Origin: Methylocystis sp. IM3 | GTDB taxonomy: Bacteria > Pseudomonadota > Alphaproteobacteria > Rhizobiales > Beijerinckiaceae | Reading direction: 5' to 3' | NCBI RefSeq assembly: GCF_038070105.1 | Contig: NZ_JBBPBZ010000002.1 | Coordinates: 2,834,501-2,898,500 of the forward strand | DNA length: 64,000 nt | Shown: positions 33,701-41,791 of the stretch, in pieces | Numbering within the stretch: the stretch's first letter is position 1 | How the letters are laid out: the number at the start of each line of letters is the position of its first letter | The notes under the pieces: generated by a model | Told to the model about the DNA's origin: nothing | What the model saw: the letters and a program-made list of their open reading frames with translations, nothing else | The model's database searches: none | Made by a program: the position numbers and the translations under genes

Positions 33701-36700
33701 CGAACTCGCCCAGCAGATCGCCACGCTCGAAGAGACCGTCGCCCGCAAGAGCGAGGAGGTCGCGGCGCTCGTCTCGACCCATGGCGAGCGCGCTACGGCG
33801 GAGCTCGCCCACCAGATCGCCACGCTCGAAGAGACTGTCGCCCGCAAGAGCGAGGAAGCCGCGACCCGCGTCGCCGAACAGGGCGACCGCGCGCTGACCA
33901 ATCTCTCGGTCGGGCTCGCCTCGCTCGAAGACGCCATTTTGCGCCAGAGCGAGACCGTCACGGCCCGCGTGGCGCAGCACGGCGACCACGCCGCCGCCGT
34001 CATCACGGAGAGGCTCGCCGCCTTCGCCGACGCCGTCGCGCTCCACAGCGGCGACGCCGCGAGCCGCATCTCCTCGAAGACCGAGGAGGTCAACGCCGCC
34101 TTCGCCAGGGGACTCTCCCTCTTCGAAGACACGTTCCTGCGGCAGGGGCCGGAAGTCGCGCAGCGGGTGCTCGATCAGGCGGTTCTCAGCAGCGAGGAGC
34201 TGTCCGAAAGGCTGCGCGCCTTCGAGAGCGCCGTGCAGCAGGCGAACGCCGAAACCGCGCGGCGCCTCGAAGAAGAGAGCGCCCGCGTCGCCGGCGCGCT
34301 GACGAGCGGCGTCGGGACCTTCGAGGACTCGGTCAGGCGCCACGGCGACAATGTCGCGGCGATCGTCGCGGAACATGCGCAGCGCGTCGACGAATTGCTC
34401 GGCGAGCGGCTCACCGCGCTGGAGACCGCGGGCATGGCGGTCGCGCACACCATGGAGACGACGCGCGAGCGCGCCATGCAGGATTTCGAGGCCCATGGCG
34501 CCGCCCTGCGCGAAAATCTGCACCGCGTCGTCGAGGAGGCGAGCGCCGCGCTCGCCGACAATTCCGATCGGCTGCACGAGCGTTTCGCCGCCACGGCGGG
34601 CGACGCCGTCGTGGCCATCGCGACCCAGGGGGAGCGGCTCAACGAACTCTTGTCCGACCGTCTCGTCGCCTTCGAGGAATCGGTCCTGTCGCAGGGCCAG
34701 GAGGTCGTCTCGGCGCTTGCCGAGCACGGCGACCGCATCGCCGAGACCGTTGGCCAGCAGCTTGGTCAGTTCGAGAATGCGGTGGTGCGCGACGGCGAGC
34801 AGATCGCCGATCGCGTCGCGGCTCACGCCGCGCGGCTCTCCGACGACGTGGCGCAGCGACTCACCGTTATCGAGGAAGTCATCGGCGGCCGCGGCACGGA
34901 GCTGGTGCAAAGCCTCACGGAGCGCACCGAGGACGCCGACGCCCGCATCGGCGCCCAGACCGAAAAATTCGTCTCGAGCGTCGACGACCGGCTGAACGCC
35001 ATCGACCACGCCATCGCCGGACAGGGCGGCGCGCTCGTCGAGCGCATCGCCGCGCAGGCCGATTATTTCGCCACGCGCATCGGCGACAACTCCCGCCACT
35101 TCGCCGAGGAGATCGAAGCGCGGCTCAGCGCCCTCGACGGCGCCGTGTCGACCGAGGGCGGCAGGCTCGTCGACAGTCTCGCGGCGCAGTCCGATCGCCT
35201 GGTCTCGCGCCTCGATGAACGTTCGCAGGAGCTCTATCAGGCGCTCGACGCCAAGCTCGACGCGCTGGACCAGACGATGAGCGTCAACGGCGGCGTCTTC
35301 GTCGAGAAGCTTTCCGAGCAGGTCGATCAGTTCGCCTCGCGCATCGGCGACAACTCCCGTCACTTTGCGCATGAAATCGACACGCGGCTCGAGTCGCTCG
35401 ACGAAGCGATTTCGGTTCGCGGCTCGCGGCTCGTCAATGAGCTCGACGCCACGGCGGTCTCAGCCTTCTCGCGCATCAGCGAGGAGGTCGGGAAGCTTGC
35501 AAGCGACGTCAGCGCCAAGCTGGACGCCATCGACCACACGATCGGCGAGAAGGGGGAGGCGCTCGTCGAGAAGCTCGAAAACCGCGCGATCGATCTCGCC
35601 TCCGCCATGGCGAACAAGATCGAAGCCTTCGAGACCGTCAGCGACGCCCGCACGCGCGAGGCGACCGAACGCGTCGAGGCGCTCGCCAGGCAGCTCGACG
35701 CGGGACTTGGCGCCGGCGGCCAGAAGCTTCAGGCCTCGCTCGCGAGCCATGCGCTGCAGGTCGCCCGCGTGATGGGCGAAGGCGGCCGCGAGGTCGTCCG
35801 CAGCCTCGACGAGAAGATCAAGGACGTCGATTCGGTGCTGCTGTCGCGCTCCTCGGAAATCGCCGAGACGCTCGCCGCCAAGGCCTCCGAAATCAACGAC
35901 ACGCTCGGCGGCCGGGCGCGCGATCTCGCCGAGACGCTCGATGGGCGCATCGACCTCTTCGAGAAGAACGTCGTCCAGCGCCTGGGCGCGGTCTCTTCGG
36001 AGATCGACGAACGCGGCCGGGGCGTCATCGAATCGATCAGCGCGCGCCTCGAAGACATCAACCATACGCTGGCCGAGGCGCGGCGCGAGCTCGACGCCAC
36101 CATGCATGCGCGGACGGGCGATCTCGGCAAGGCGCTCAGCGAGCGGGTGGGCGAAATCAGCGGTGCACTCGATTCCCGCCTCGCCCAGATCCAGACAGCG
36201 CTCGACGACAGGCTCGCGCAGATCGAGACGACGCTCGGCGAACGCGGCGGCGCCGTCACCAACGAACTGGCCAGCGTCGGCGAGCTCATCGCCAAGACGA
36301 TCGAGACGCGCGGCGCCGCGATCGTGCGCCATCTCGGCGACAAGCGCGAGGAACTCGCGGAGGCGATCGACCAGTCGGCGGCCTCTCTCGGCTCGGCGCT
36401 CGACGCCGGAGCGCAGAGCTCGATCGGCGCGCTCGTCGCCATGAACGACAAGATCCGCGCCGAATTGCCCAATCTGCTCGACAAGCTCGGCCAGACCAAC
36501 AGCTCGCTGCACGCCATCATGGACAAGACCGGCGGCAATCTCGTCACGCTCGAACGCGCCCTCGGCGCGCGGCTCTCCGAGTTCCAGACGGCGATCCGCG
36601 ACGTGTCCGCCCAGGTGCAGAGCATCAACGAAGCCGCCAGCGGCACGGTCGCCAACGCCTATGACATCGTGGAGACGCTGAGCGAACGGCAGGAGACCCT

Positions 36701-37856
36701 CTCCGAGAGCGCCGCCCAGCTCGCCAAGAGCCAGAAGGCGCTGGACGAGGCGTTCGATGCGCGCCGCCGCTCGCTCGAGGGCGTTCTGACGCTCGTCGAC
36801 GGCAAGCGCGCCGAAGTCGAAAACACGATGGCGGAGTTCGCCAAAAAGATGGAGGAGGCGTTCCGCGCCATCGAGAGCCGCTCGGGCTCCGTCGGCGGCG
36901 CCCTCTCCGCGACGACGCGGGAGACGGCCGCGCTCGTCGAGGCGCGCTTCGCGGAAATCCGCTCGGCGGCGGAAGGCCAGCGCGCCCAGACCGAAGAGTC
37001 GATGCGCGCTACTTTCGCCAAGGCCAATGAGGAGATCAACCGCCTCTTCGGCGAGGCGAGCGCCCGCTTCCAGTCCACGGCCGATGAAATCCGCGCGCTG
37101 TCGAAGGAGGTTCATCGCGAACTCGAGGAGACGCGCGAGGAAGTGCGCCGCGGCGCCATCGAACTGCCGCGCGACACGGCCGAACAGGCGGCGGCGCTGC
37201 GCCGCGTGGTCGGCGATCAGGTGAAGGCGCTCAACGAGCTGACCGACCTCGTGGCGCGCTCGGGCCGCGTCTACGACATCGCCGAACAGGCGCCGCCTGC
37301 CGCTGCGCGCCGGGCCTATGAGGCGCCGCGCGCCGAGCCGCCGCGTCCGCGCGTCGCCGCTCCGCCGCCGCCGGCTCCCGCGCCGCGCGCGGCCGACACG
37401 GGCGCGGCGGCGGGCGCGCGTGACGCGCAGGGGGGCTGGCTGAGCGATCTCCTCGCCCGCGCCTCGCGCGACGAGGGAGACGAGAGCGGCCGGCCGCGTC
37501 CCGCGCGTGGCGGCGGCGCGGCGCTCGACGGCCTGACGCTCGACATCGCCCGCATGGTCGACAACGCCGCGGTCTCCGAATTGTGGCGACGCTATCAGCG
37601 CGGCGAAAAAGGCGGGCTGTTCGGCCGTCGCCTTTACACGACGCAGGGCCATCAGACCTTCGAGGAAATCCGGCGCCGCTACCGAACCGATCCCGAGTTC
37701 CGCGCGACGCTCGACCACTATGTGCGCCATTTCGAGGAGCTTCTGCTCGAAACGAGCCGCGGCGACCGCGACGGCGGCAAGGCGCTCGATCTGCTCACGA
37801 GCGACGCCGGCAAGGTCTACACCATGCTCGGCCACGCGGCGGGCCGGTTCGAATAA
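30762..37856 (+). CDS. giant coiled-coil growth-pole-ring (GPR/RgsE)-like protein
   Basis: Protein of 2364 residues. The acidic, Pro/Ala-rich N-terminus (about 1-110) is followed by two membrane segments (about 118-140 and 155-175), then roughly 1950 residues of heptad-like helix with apolipoprotein-type repeats, a Pro-rich linker near 2190-2230, and a conserved C-terminal domain (DIARMVDNAAVSELWRRYQRGEKGG, YRTDPEFRATLDHYVRHFE). This matches the GPR/RgsE proteins of Agrobacterium and Sinorhizobium, which form a ring at the growing pole and are needed for polar growth. Orthology is inferred from size and architecture. The ATG at 30762 has GGAG upstream. It ends in a strong terminator and has no operon partner. 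Confidence 0.85.
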   Translation: MSKSGKIQDAASAALSAIEDALDLGAPPPGDDGAAQPGPQKPGGKTGRSDAPEKAEDPAGQQAPSPAQPSLAQAMSRKAEAREPASVVAPALAPANDDRRTVGELRAALQIAPNRSIMGMTFASIGLWAVCWIFYVYFHQSEIIDPDGSLLAPKPILAIGALVGPTIFLFITGLMARRAHEMRLIANSMTEVAIRLIEPETIATEQVVSLSQAIRREAASMGDGIERALARAGELEVIVRTEVSNLERSYTENERRIRLLIDELTREREAILVNADNARTALYGARDSLSQELAATSAHLAETVSAAGARVTSSLGSKGEEIKLALEKAGDSFENTLASHGGRVVGVLTQTGDAVAQKIGDASDDVSRRFTDGVAEVGEKLQKASEAATTDFGARSAEIVERFETLGSTFTETIGGQGDRLVARLAETGGAIQEAVTTHGGALDKSLAETTERLTTGVAAQVEKARTVFEGAETRLLGAMDDSSARTQQEFEQRGAALRESLGRTIDETAAALADQGQTIQDRFADLAAYAVSALGAHSDRVNETLAERLGNFERMVLTRGEEMITRVAEHGGQLDATLAERLAAFEEVFATRGEELAARVTEHGYRATNTLASRLADFQETLSRSTEDAAVRVTEQSDRAAREIARQIVALEAAVAQQGEDIAVRLTVGGANAAATLADQVARFENAFAQRHEELTTRLAEQSERSAETLAERLSVFEQAMAAHAEQVGAHSDHIVTRVAESGDRALNNLATGLAVFENAVLQQSQAVAAHVVSEGERARTLLADGLAAFEDNVSRHGETVALAVASQGERAASELARQLATLEETVARSSEQVAALMSTEGGRAAEELAHQIATLEATVAGKSEEVAALVSAHGERATAELAHQIATLEATVSRKSEEVASLVATHGERATAELALQLAALEETIARSGEQVAALMSTQGGRAAEELARQIAALEETVAGKSEEVAALVATHGERATAELAQQIATLEETVARKSEEVAALVSTHGERATAELAHQIATLEETVARKSEEAATRVAEQGDRALTNLSVGLASLEDAILRQSETVTARVAQHGDHAAAVITERLAAFADAVALHSGDAASRISSKTEEVNAAFARGLSLFEDTFLRQGPEVAQRVLDQAVLSSEELSERLRAFESAVQQANAETARRLEEESARVAGALTSGVGTFEDSVRRHGDNVAAIVAEHAQRVDELLGERLTALETAGMAVAHTMETTRERAMQDFEAHGAALRENLHRVVEEASAALADNSDRLHERFAATAGDAVVAIATQGERLNELLSDRLVAFEESVLSQGQEVVSALAEHGDRIAETVGQQLGQFENAVVRDGEQIADRVAAHAARLSDDVAQRLTVIEEVIGGRGTELVQSLTERTEDADARIGAQTEKFVSSVDDRLNAIDHAIAGQGGALVERIAAQADYFATRIGDNSRHFAEEIEARLSALDGAVSTEGGRLVDSLAAQSDRLVSRLDERSQELYQALDAKLDALDQTMSVNGGVFVEKLSEQVDQFASRIGDNSRHFAHEIDTRLESLDEAISVRGSRLVNELDATAVSAFSRISEEVGKLASDVSAKLDAIDHTIGEKGEALVEKLENRAIDLASAMANKIEAFETVSDARTREATERVEALARQLDAGLGAGGQKLQASLASHALQVARVMGEGGREVVRSLDEKIKDVDSVLLSRSSEIAETLAAKASEINDTLGGRARDLAETLDGRIDLFEKNVVQRLGAVSSEIDERGRGVIESISARLEDINHTLAEARRELDATMHARTGDLGKALSERVGEISGALDSRLAQIQTALDDRLAQIETTLGERGGAVTNELASVGELIAKTIETRGAAIVRHLGDKREELAEAIDQSAASLGSALDAGAQSSIGALVAMNDKIRAELPNLLDKLGQTNSSLHAIMDKTGGNLVTLERALGARLSEFQTAIRDVSAQVQSINEAASGTVANAYDIVETLSERQETLSESAAQLAKSQKALDEAFDARRRSLEGVLTLVDGKRAEVENTMAEFAKKMEEAFRAIESRSGSVGGALSATTRETAALVEARFAEIRSAAEGQRAQTEESMRATFAKANEEINRLFGEASARFQSTADEIRALSKEVHRELEETREEVRRGAIELPRDTAEQAAALRRVVGDQVKALNELTDLVARSGRVYDIAEQAPPAAARRAYEAPRAEPPRPRVAAPPPPAPAPRAADTGAAAGARDAQGGWLSDLLARASRDEGDESGRPRPARGGGAALDGLTLDIARMVDNAAVSELWRRYQRGEKGGLFGRRLYTTQGHQTFEEIRRRYRTDPEFRATLDHYVRHFEELLLETSRGDRDGGKALDLLTSDAGKVYTMLGHAAGRFE
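33189..33881 (+). repeat. seven 99-bp (33-residue) tandem repeats inside the GPR-like gene
   Basis: Units begin at 33189, 33288, 33387, 33486, 33585, 33684 and 33783, each 99 bases with no length variation. Each encodes a 33-residue helix module of the form GERATAELAHQIATLEETVARKSEEVAALVSTH (two variants alternate: GERATAEL... and GGRAAEEL...). Weaker copies in the same register continue upstream (for example 32991, 33090) and downstream (33882). Thirty-three residues equal three 11-residue turns, the classic period of apolipoprotein-like helices. Confidence 0.9.
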
Positions 37857-37860
37857 GCAA

Positions 37861-37892
37861 AAGGGCGCGGGCCGATAAAGCCCCGCGCCCTT
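37861..37892. terminator. bidirectional intrinsic terminator
   Basis: A perfect 11-bp stem AAGGGCGCGGG / CCCGCGCCCTT (37861-37871 with 37882-37892) and a 10-base loop lies between the convergent GPR-like and Rieske-FAD genes. It is flanked by an A tract on the left and TTCCCTTTTC on the right, so it can serve both strands. Confidence 0.88.
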
Positions 37893-37899
37893 CCCTTTT

Positions 37900-39426
37900 C
37901 TAGAGCGCGCCGATCGCCCGTTCGAAGGCGACTTCCGCCTGCAGGCTTTCGAGATCGCGCCCGAGCGTCGCCACGGCGAGCTTGCGGCTCCCCGCATAGA
38001 AGGTCACCGCGCATTCTCCCGCAGCCGGATCGCCGGACAGTTCCGTGCGGTCGAAGGCCGGCGCATGGCCGACGTAAGAGATCGCCTGATCGTAATGCTG
38101 GGACCAGAAGAAGGGCGCGGCGTCGAAACGCTCGCCGCGTCCGAGCATATTGCGCGCCGCCGTCTGCCCCTGGCGCTCCGCCACCACCCAATGCTCGACC
38201 CGGACGCGCGCGCCGGTGATCTTGTCCGGCCAGCGGGCGATATCCCCCGCCGCATAGACGCCGCGCTCGCTGGTTTCGAGAAACTCATCGACCAGCACGC
38301 CCTTGTCCACGGCGAGGCCGGCGGCTTCGGCGAGCGCCGTATTGGGCCGCACGCCGACGCCGATGACGACGACATCCGCCGCGAGCGTTCCCCCGCTCTT
38401 GAGCGTCAGGCCCCCGGCGGCGATCTCCGTCGCCGTATCCTCCAGATGGAAGACGACGCCATGGTCTTCGTGCAGGCGCCTGATGTGCGCGCCGAGCTCG
38501 GGGCCGAGAATACGGGCCATGGGGACCGCCTCGGGCGCCACGACATGCACCTCGAGCCCGCGCGTGCGCAGCGAAGCGGCGACTTCGAGGCCGATGAAGC
38601 TCGCGCCGATGACAGCGGCGCGGCGCGCGCCCGCCGTCGCGGCGATAATTTTGTCGGCGTCGGCGAGGCTGCGCAAATAATGGACGTTCGGCCCCTCGGC
38701 TCCGGGAATGGGCAGGCGCACCGGATCGGCCCCCGTAGCGAGCAGTAGCGCATCGAATCCGACGCCCTCCCCGCCCGCCAGCACGACGCGGCGCTGGGCC
38801 AGGTCGAGCGCCTCGACCCGGCGCCCAAGGCGCAGATCGATGCGATTGTCCCGGTACCAGGCGGGATCGCGAAGCGGGAGCCATTCGGGCTGCGCCGTGC
38901 CGGCGAGATAGTCCTTGGAGAGATTGGGGCGGTCATAGGGCTCGGCGGCGTCGGCCCCGAGCATCTCGATCACGCCGTCATAGCCCTCGGCCCGCAGTCT
39001 GTGGGCGGCGGCGAAGGCGGCGGCGCCGGCCCCGACGATCACAACATTGCGCGGCGATCGGGCCGGCGCGGGCCTCGGCTCCGCCGTCCTGATCCGTTCG
39101 CGGGCGAAAATCTTGCCCCCGGTCTGCTCGACCCGCCAGCGCGCCAGAGCGTCGAAGGCCGGCGCGCGCTCGGCCTCGCCGCTGCGCAGGCTGAAACAGG
39201 CATGGTGCCAGGGGCAGCGAATCGTTTCGTCCACCACGAGCCCCTCCGCCAGCGGCCCGTGGTAATGGGTGCAGAAGGCGCCGACGACGAAGACCTCGTC
39301 GCCCTTGCGCACCATGATCGCGGCCTTGCCGCCGACATGCCCGCCGACCGGCGTCCCGTCCACGACCGCGCCCATGTCGATTCCCAGCGCGAAGTCGGGA
39401 CCGGTTATTTCTTCATCCTGAGACAT
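37900..39426 (-). CDS. Rieske-domain FAD/NAD(P)-dependent oxidoreductase (AIFM3/ferredoxin-reductase-like)
   Basis: Protein of 508 residues. An N-terminal Rieske [2Fe-2S] domain (about 8-105) has ligands Cys52, His54, Cys71 and His74. The pyridine-nucleotide-disulfide oxidoreductase fold follows: FAD motif VVIVGAGAAAFAAA (about 128), NAD motif AAVIGASFIGLEVAAS (about 268) and the second FAD site GVYAAGDIAR (about 392). This fusion resembles eukaryotic AIFM3 and bacterial ferredoxin-type reductases. It would pass electrons from NAD(P)H to a redox partner; no oxygenase or ferredoxin gene is adjacent. It is cytosolic by lack of a signal. The terminator at 37861 serves its 3' end. Confidence 0.9.
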   Translation of the reverse strand: MSQDEEITGPDFALGIDMGAVVDGTPVGGHVGGKAAIMVRKGDEVFVVGAFCTHYHGPLAEGLVVDETIRCPWHHACFSLRSGEAERAPAFDALARWRVEQTGGKIFARERIRTAEPRPAPARSPRNVVIVGAGAAAFAAAHRLRAEGYDGVIEMLGADAAEPYDRPNLSKDYLAGTAQPEWLPLRDPAWYRDNRIDLRLGRRVEALDLAQRRVVLAGGEGVGFDALLLATGADPVRLPIPGAEGPNVHYLRSLADADKIIAATAGARRAAVIGASFIGLEVAASLRTRGLEVHVVAPEAVPMARILGPELGAHIRRLHEDHGVVFHLEDTATEIAAGGLTLKSGGTLAADVVVIGVGVRPNTALAEAAGLAVDKGVLVDEFLETSERGVYAAGDIARWPDKITGARVRVEHWVVAERQGQTAARNMLGRGERFDAAPFFWSQHYDQAISYVGHAPAFDRTELSGDPAAGECAVTFYAGSRKLAVATLGRDLESLQAEVAFERAIGAL

Positions 39427-39774
39427 TTACCCCCTCTTTCCGGCGACGTCGTGAACGCGGCCGCCTCTGGTGAGGTGGGAGCCGCTGGGCCGCAGGCAAG
39501 CAGATGGCGGCGCGAATCACTCAAAGACAGCCTCACCGCGGCCGCCGCCGGAAAAGCGCCGCTCAAGCTGCGTATGGTTAACTAATTGGAAAGGGCGGGC
39601 TCTCCGAGGCGCGGTCGAAATGTGACATCGGCGCCACAGCAGGCCAGACATTTTTCAGCAACAACCTGATTTGCCCAAACGATAGGCAATTGCGCCACAG
39701 ATGAGCTTGAAGGCGGACGGCCCCGGCGTTGTTATCGTTGAAGTCCTCGCCTCCCCGACACCGGAGCTCCTGGC
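39427..39774. other. 348-base divergent intergenic region upstream of the porin gene
   Basis: No credible gene or RNA is seen. It holds the promoters of the Rieske-FAD gene (leftward) and the porin (rightward). An AT-rich patch (around 39575-39592) contains the palindrome GTTAAC. The porin ribosome-binding site is GGAG within a GGAGCTCC palindrome at about 39764-39771. I could not identify convincing -35/-10 boxes. The long leader is typical of abundant outer-membrane protein genes. Confidence 0.4.
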
Positions 39775-41271
39775 ATGAAGTGGTACTACCTCCCCCTTGT
39801 GACCGCGGCGTCGCTTGCCGCCAGCCTGGCCCAGGCGGCCGATTTGAAAAAGGCCAAGGTCGAAGCGCCTCCGCCGCCGCCGCCTGCCTGGCTCGATACG
39901 CTGAGCATCGACGGCTACGTCGAGGGCGGCGTCGCCATGAACTTCAACCAGCCCTTCAACAAGTGGAACTGGGGCCATCTCTACACGTCGGACGCCAACC
40001 AGCCGACCTTCAACGGCCTCGTCGTCACGATGCAGCGTCCGCTCGATCCGAAGTCGGACACCTATGATTTCGGCTTCAAGGCGCAGGTCCAGCTCGGCGA
40101 GGACATGCGCTACAACCATCTGACCGGCACGACCGAATACTGGATGCACACTAACACCCAGGTCGGTCCGCTCGAAGCCAACGTCCAGGCGCATCTGCCC
40201 TGGAAGACCTTCCTCTCGGAGGGCGGCATCGACGTCAAGGCCGGCATCTTCCCGACGTACAATGGCGCCGAAGTCATGTACGCCAAGGACAACCTCTTCT
40301 ACAGCCACTCCTACATCTTCAACTTCGGGCCCTTCCTTCACACCGGCGTCATGACGACGACCCACGTCCGCGAATGGCTCGACGTCTATGCCGGCGTGAC
40401 GTCCGGCGTGAACACCTTCCTCGGCTGGCCGGGCGACAACAATGCGGCGGCGTCCTTCCACGGCGGCTTCGGCCTCAACCTGCTCGATGGCAATCTGACG
40501 ATCCTCGGCATTGTGCATACGGGTCCGGAGAACCCCAAGCAGATCGGCGGCCCGTATGACCCGGGATTTGGCCTGCCGATAGCCTCCTGGCCGAACACGC
40601 CCTTCGCCTGCGTCTGTAATCCGAACGCCACGAACCGCACCTACGCCAATCTGACCACGACCTGGAAGGTGACGGAAAATCTGACCCTCATCACCGACAT
40701 GGCCTTCAACCGCGAGAGCGGCTGGAACCCGGCCTCGGCGCTCGGCGGCATTCCGCAGAACTCCTACCCGCTCTACGACCAGTTCTTCCCGGGCTTCACG
40801 GCCCCGACCGGCTGGCCGACGACGGCGCTCTCCTATTTGCCGCAATATCCGAAGGGCGCGGAGTCCTACGCGGTCGCGCAATATGCGTCCTACAAGGTCA
40901 ACGACATCTTCAAGATCAATGGCCGTGTCGAATATTACCGCGACGCCAACAACTTCTTCGTCGCCGGCTATCCGGGCTATTTCGACGCGATCAACGCCCT
41001 GCATGGCTTCTTCTGCCCGTCCTGCACCTTCCGGCCCTCGAATGTCGGCACGAGCTATCTCGCGCTCACCGTCGGCACGACGATCACCCCGGAACTGCCG
41101 AAGCTGCCGATCATCACCGGCCTGATCCTGCGTCCGGAATTCCGTTGGGACACGGCGGTCAATGGCACGACGCCCTTCTTCCGCGGCCTCAATGGCCCGA
41201 ATGGCAACGGCCAGAGCCGCTCTCAGGGCATGTTCAACATGGACGTGATCATTCCCTTCACCCTGCTCTGA
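39775..41271 (+). CDS. outer-membrane beta-barrel porin (BBP2/DUF1597-like)
   Basis: Protein of 498 residues: a signal peptide (about 1-22, cleavage after AQA), a Pro-rich linker (APPPPPPAW), then alternating short beta strands with many Asn/Gly/aromatic residues: IDGYVEGGVAMNFNQPF, VDVKAGIF, SHSYIFNFGPF, GGFGLNLLDGNLTILG, and a last strand ending in hydrophobic residues (VIIPFTLL). The pattern matches the BBP2 family of putative porins that carry NFGPFLHTGVM-like motifs. Codon use is strongly biased to the preferred set, suggesting high expression, and a strong terminator follows. Transported solute unknown. Confidence 0.82.
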   Translation: MKWYYLPLVTAASLAASLAQAADLKKAKVEAPPPPPPAWLDTLSIDGYVEGGVAMNFNQPFNKWNWGHLYTSDANQPTFNGLVVTMQRPLDPKSDTYDFGFKAQVQLGEDMRYNHLTGTTEYWMHTNTQVGPLEANVQAHLPWKTFLSEGGIDVKAGIFPTYNGAEVMYAKDNLFYSHSYIFNFGPFLHTGVMTTTHVREWLDVYAGVTSGVNTFLGWPGDNNAAASFHGGFGLNLLDGNLTILGIVHTGPENPKQIGGPYDPGFGLPIASWPNTPFACVCNPNATNRTYANLTTTWKVTENLTLITDMAFNRESGWNPASALGGIPQNSYPLYDQFFPGFTAPTGWPTTALSYLPQYPKGAESYAVAQYASYKVNDIFKINGRVEYYRDANNFFVAGYPGYFDAINALHGFFCPSCTFRPSNVGTSYLALTVGTTITPELPKLPIITGLILRPEFRWDTAVNGTTPFFRGLNGPNGNGQSRSQGMFNMDVIIPFTLL

Positions 41272-41301
41272 TCGCAGCGAGGGAAACCCCTGAAATGAAA
41301 G

Positions 41302-41335
41302 AAGCCGGCGACAGCGTTCGCCGGCTTTCTTTTTT
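41302..41335 (+). terminator. intrinsic terminator of the porin gene
   Basis: AAGCCGGCGA / TCGCCGGCTT (41302-41311 with 41318-41327), a perfect 10-bp stem with a 6-base loop, followed by TCTTTTTT. It lies 30 bases after the porin stop codon. Confidence 0.9.
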
Positions 41336-41349
41336 GCTTCGGCGCAGCC

Positions 41350-41592
41350 TCAGCAGTGGTTGCTCCAGTGGCGGATGCCCTTCGTCGACTCCATGGGGCT
41401 GTTCGTGACGAAGCAGCCATGGCTCGCGGCCGGCGTGACCACCGCCTCGCTCGGCGCCGGAGCCGTAGCGTAAAACTCCCGGTCCTGCTGCGCCGGCTGG
41501 CGGACGCCGTGGTCGCGCGCCTGCGCGGAGGCCAGAGCGGCAAGGCAGAAACCGGACAGGAGGACGAGGTGCGCGGCGCGATGGAACCACAT
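41350..41592 (-). CDS. small secreted hypothetical protein (80 aa)
   Basis: No family recognised. It has an N-terminal signal peptide (AAHLVLLSGFCLAALASAQA, about residues 5-24) and a mature part of about 55 residues that is polar and Ala/Pro-rich, with two cysteines (SHGCFVTNSP and the C-terminal residue SNHC) that could form a disulfide. The start at 41592 gives the signal peptide; the open frame extends upstream without support. It converges with the porin gene and shares its terminator region. The 199 bases upstream are AT-rich for this genome and hold TATATT on the minus strand. Confidence 0.55.
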   Translation of the reverse strand: MWFHRAAHLVLLSGFCLAALASAQARDHGVRQPAQQDREFYATAPAPSEAVVTPAASHGCFVTNSPMESTKGIRHWSNHC

Positions 41593-41791
41593 GAGCGAAA
41601 TCCCTTGGCTGATCTGTCCGTCTGGCAGCCAGAGGGGCTGCAATTTGTGCAGTGAACGATTAGATCGCAATCACTATGATTAAAATATAGACAGAGACGC
41701 AGCCACACAAAAGGGCCACCCGGCGCCACGATCGCCTTTAGGCATGGCGCCAGCAGGAGCGCACGCGGCGCCCCTCGGCCGGCGGCCGCCT

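Noticed and set aside
33189..33881. Regular repeats that could suggest a CRISPR array.
   Set aside because: The units are 99 bp, contiguous, without spacers, and lie in frame within a large protein gene.
32253..35372. Long open frame of 1039 codons on the minus strand opposite the GPR-like gene (and another, 845 codons, at 35460-37997).
   Set aside because: Mirror frames of a GC-rich, repetitive coding strand. Their products are low-complexity and follow the periodicity of the sense repeats, and they have no recognisable domain.
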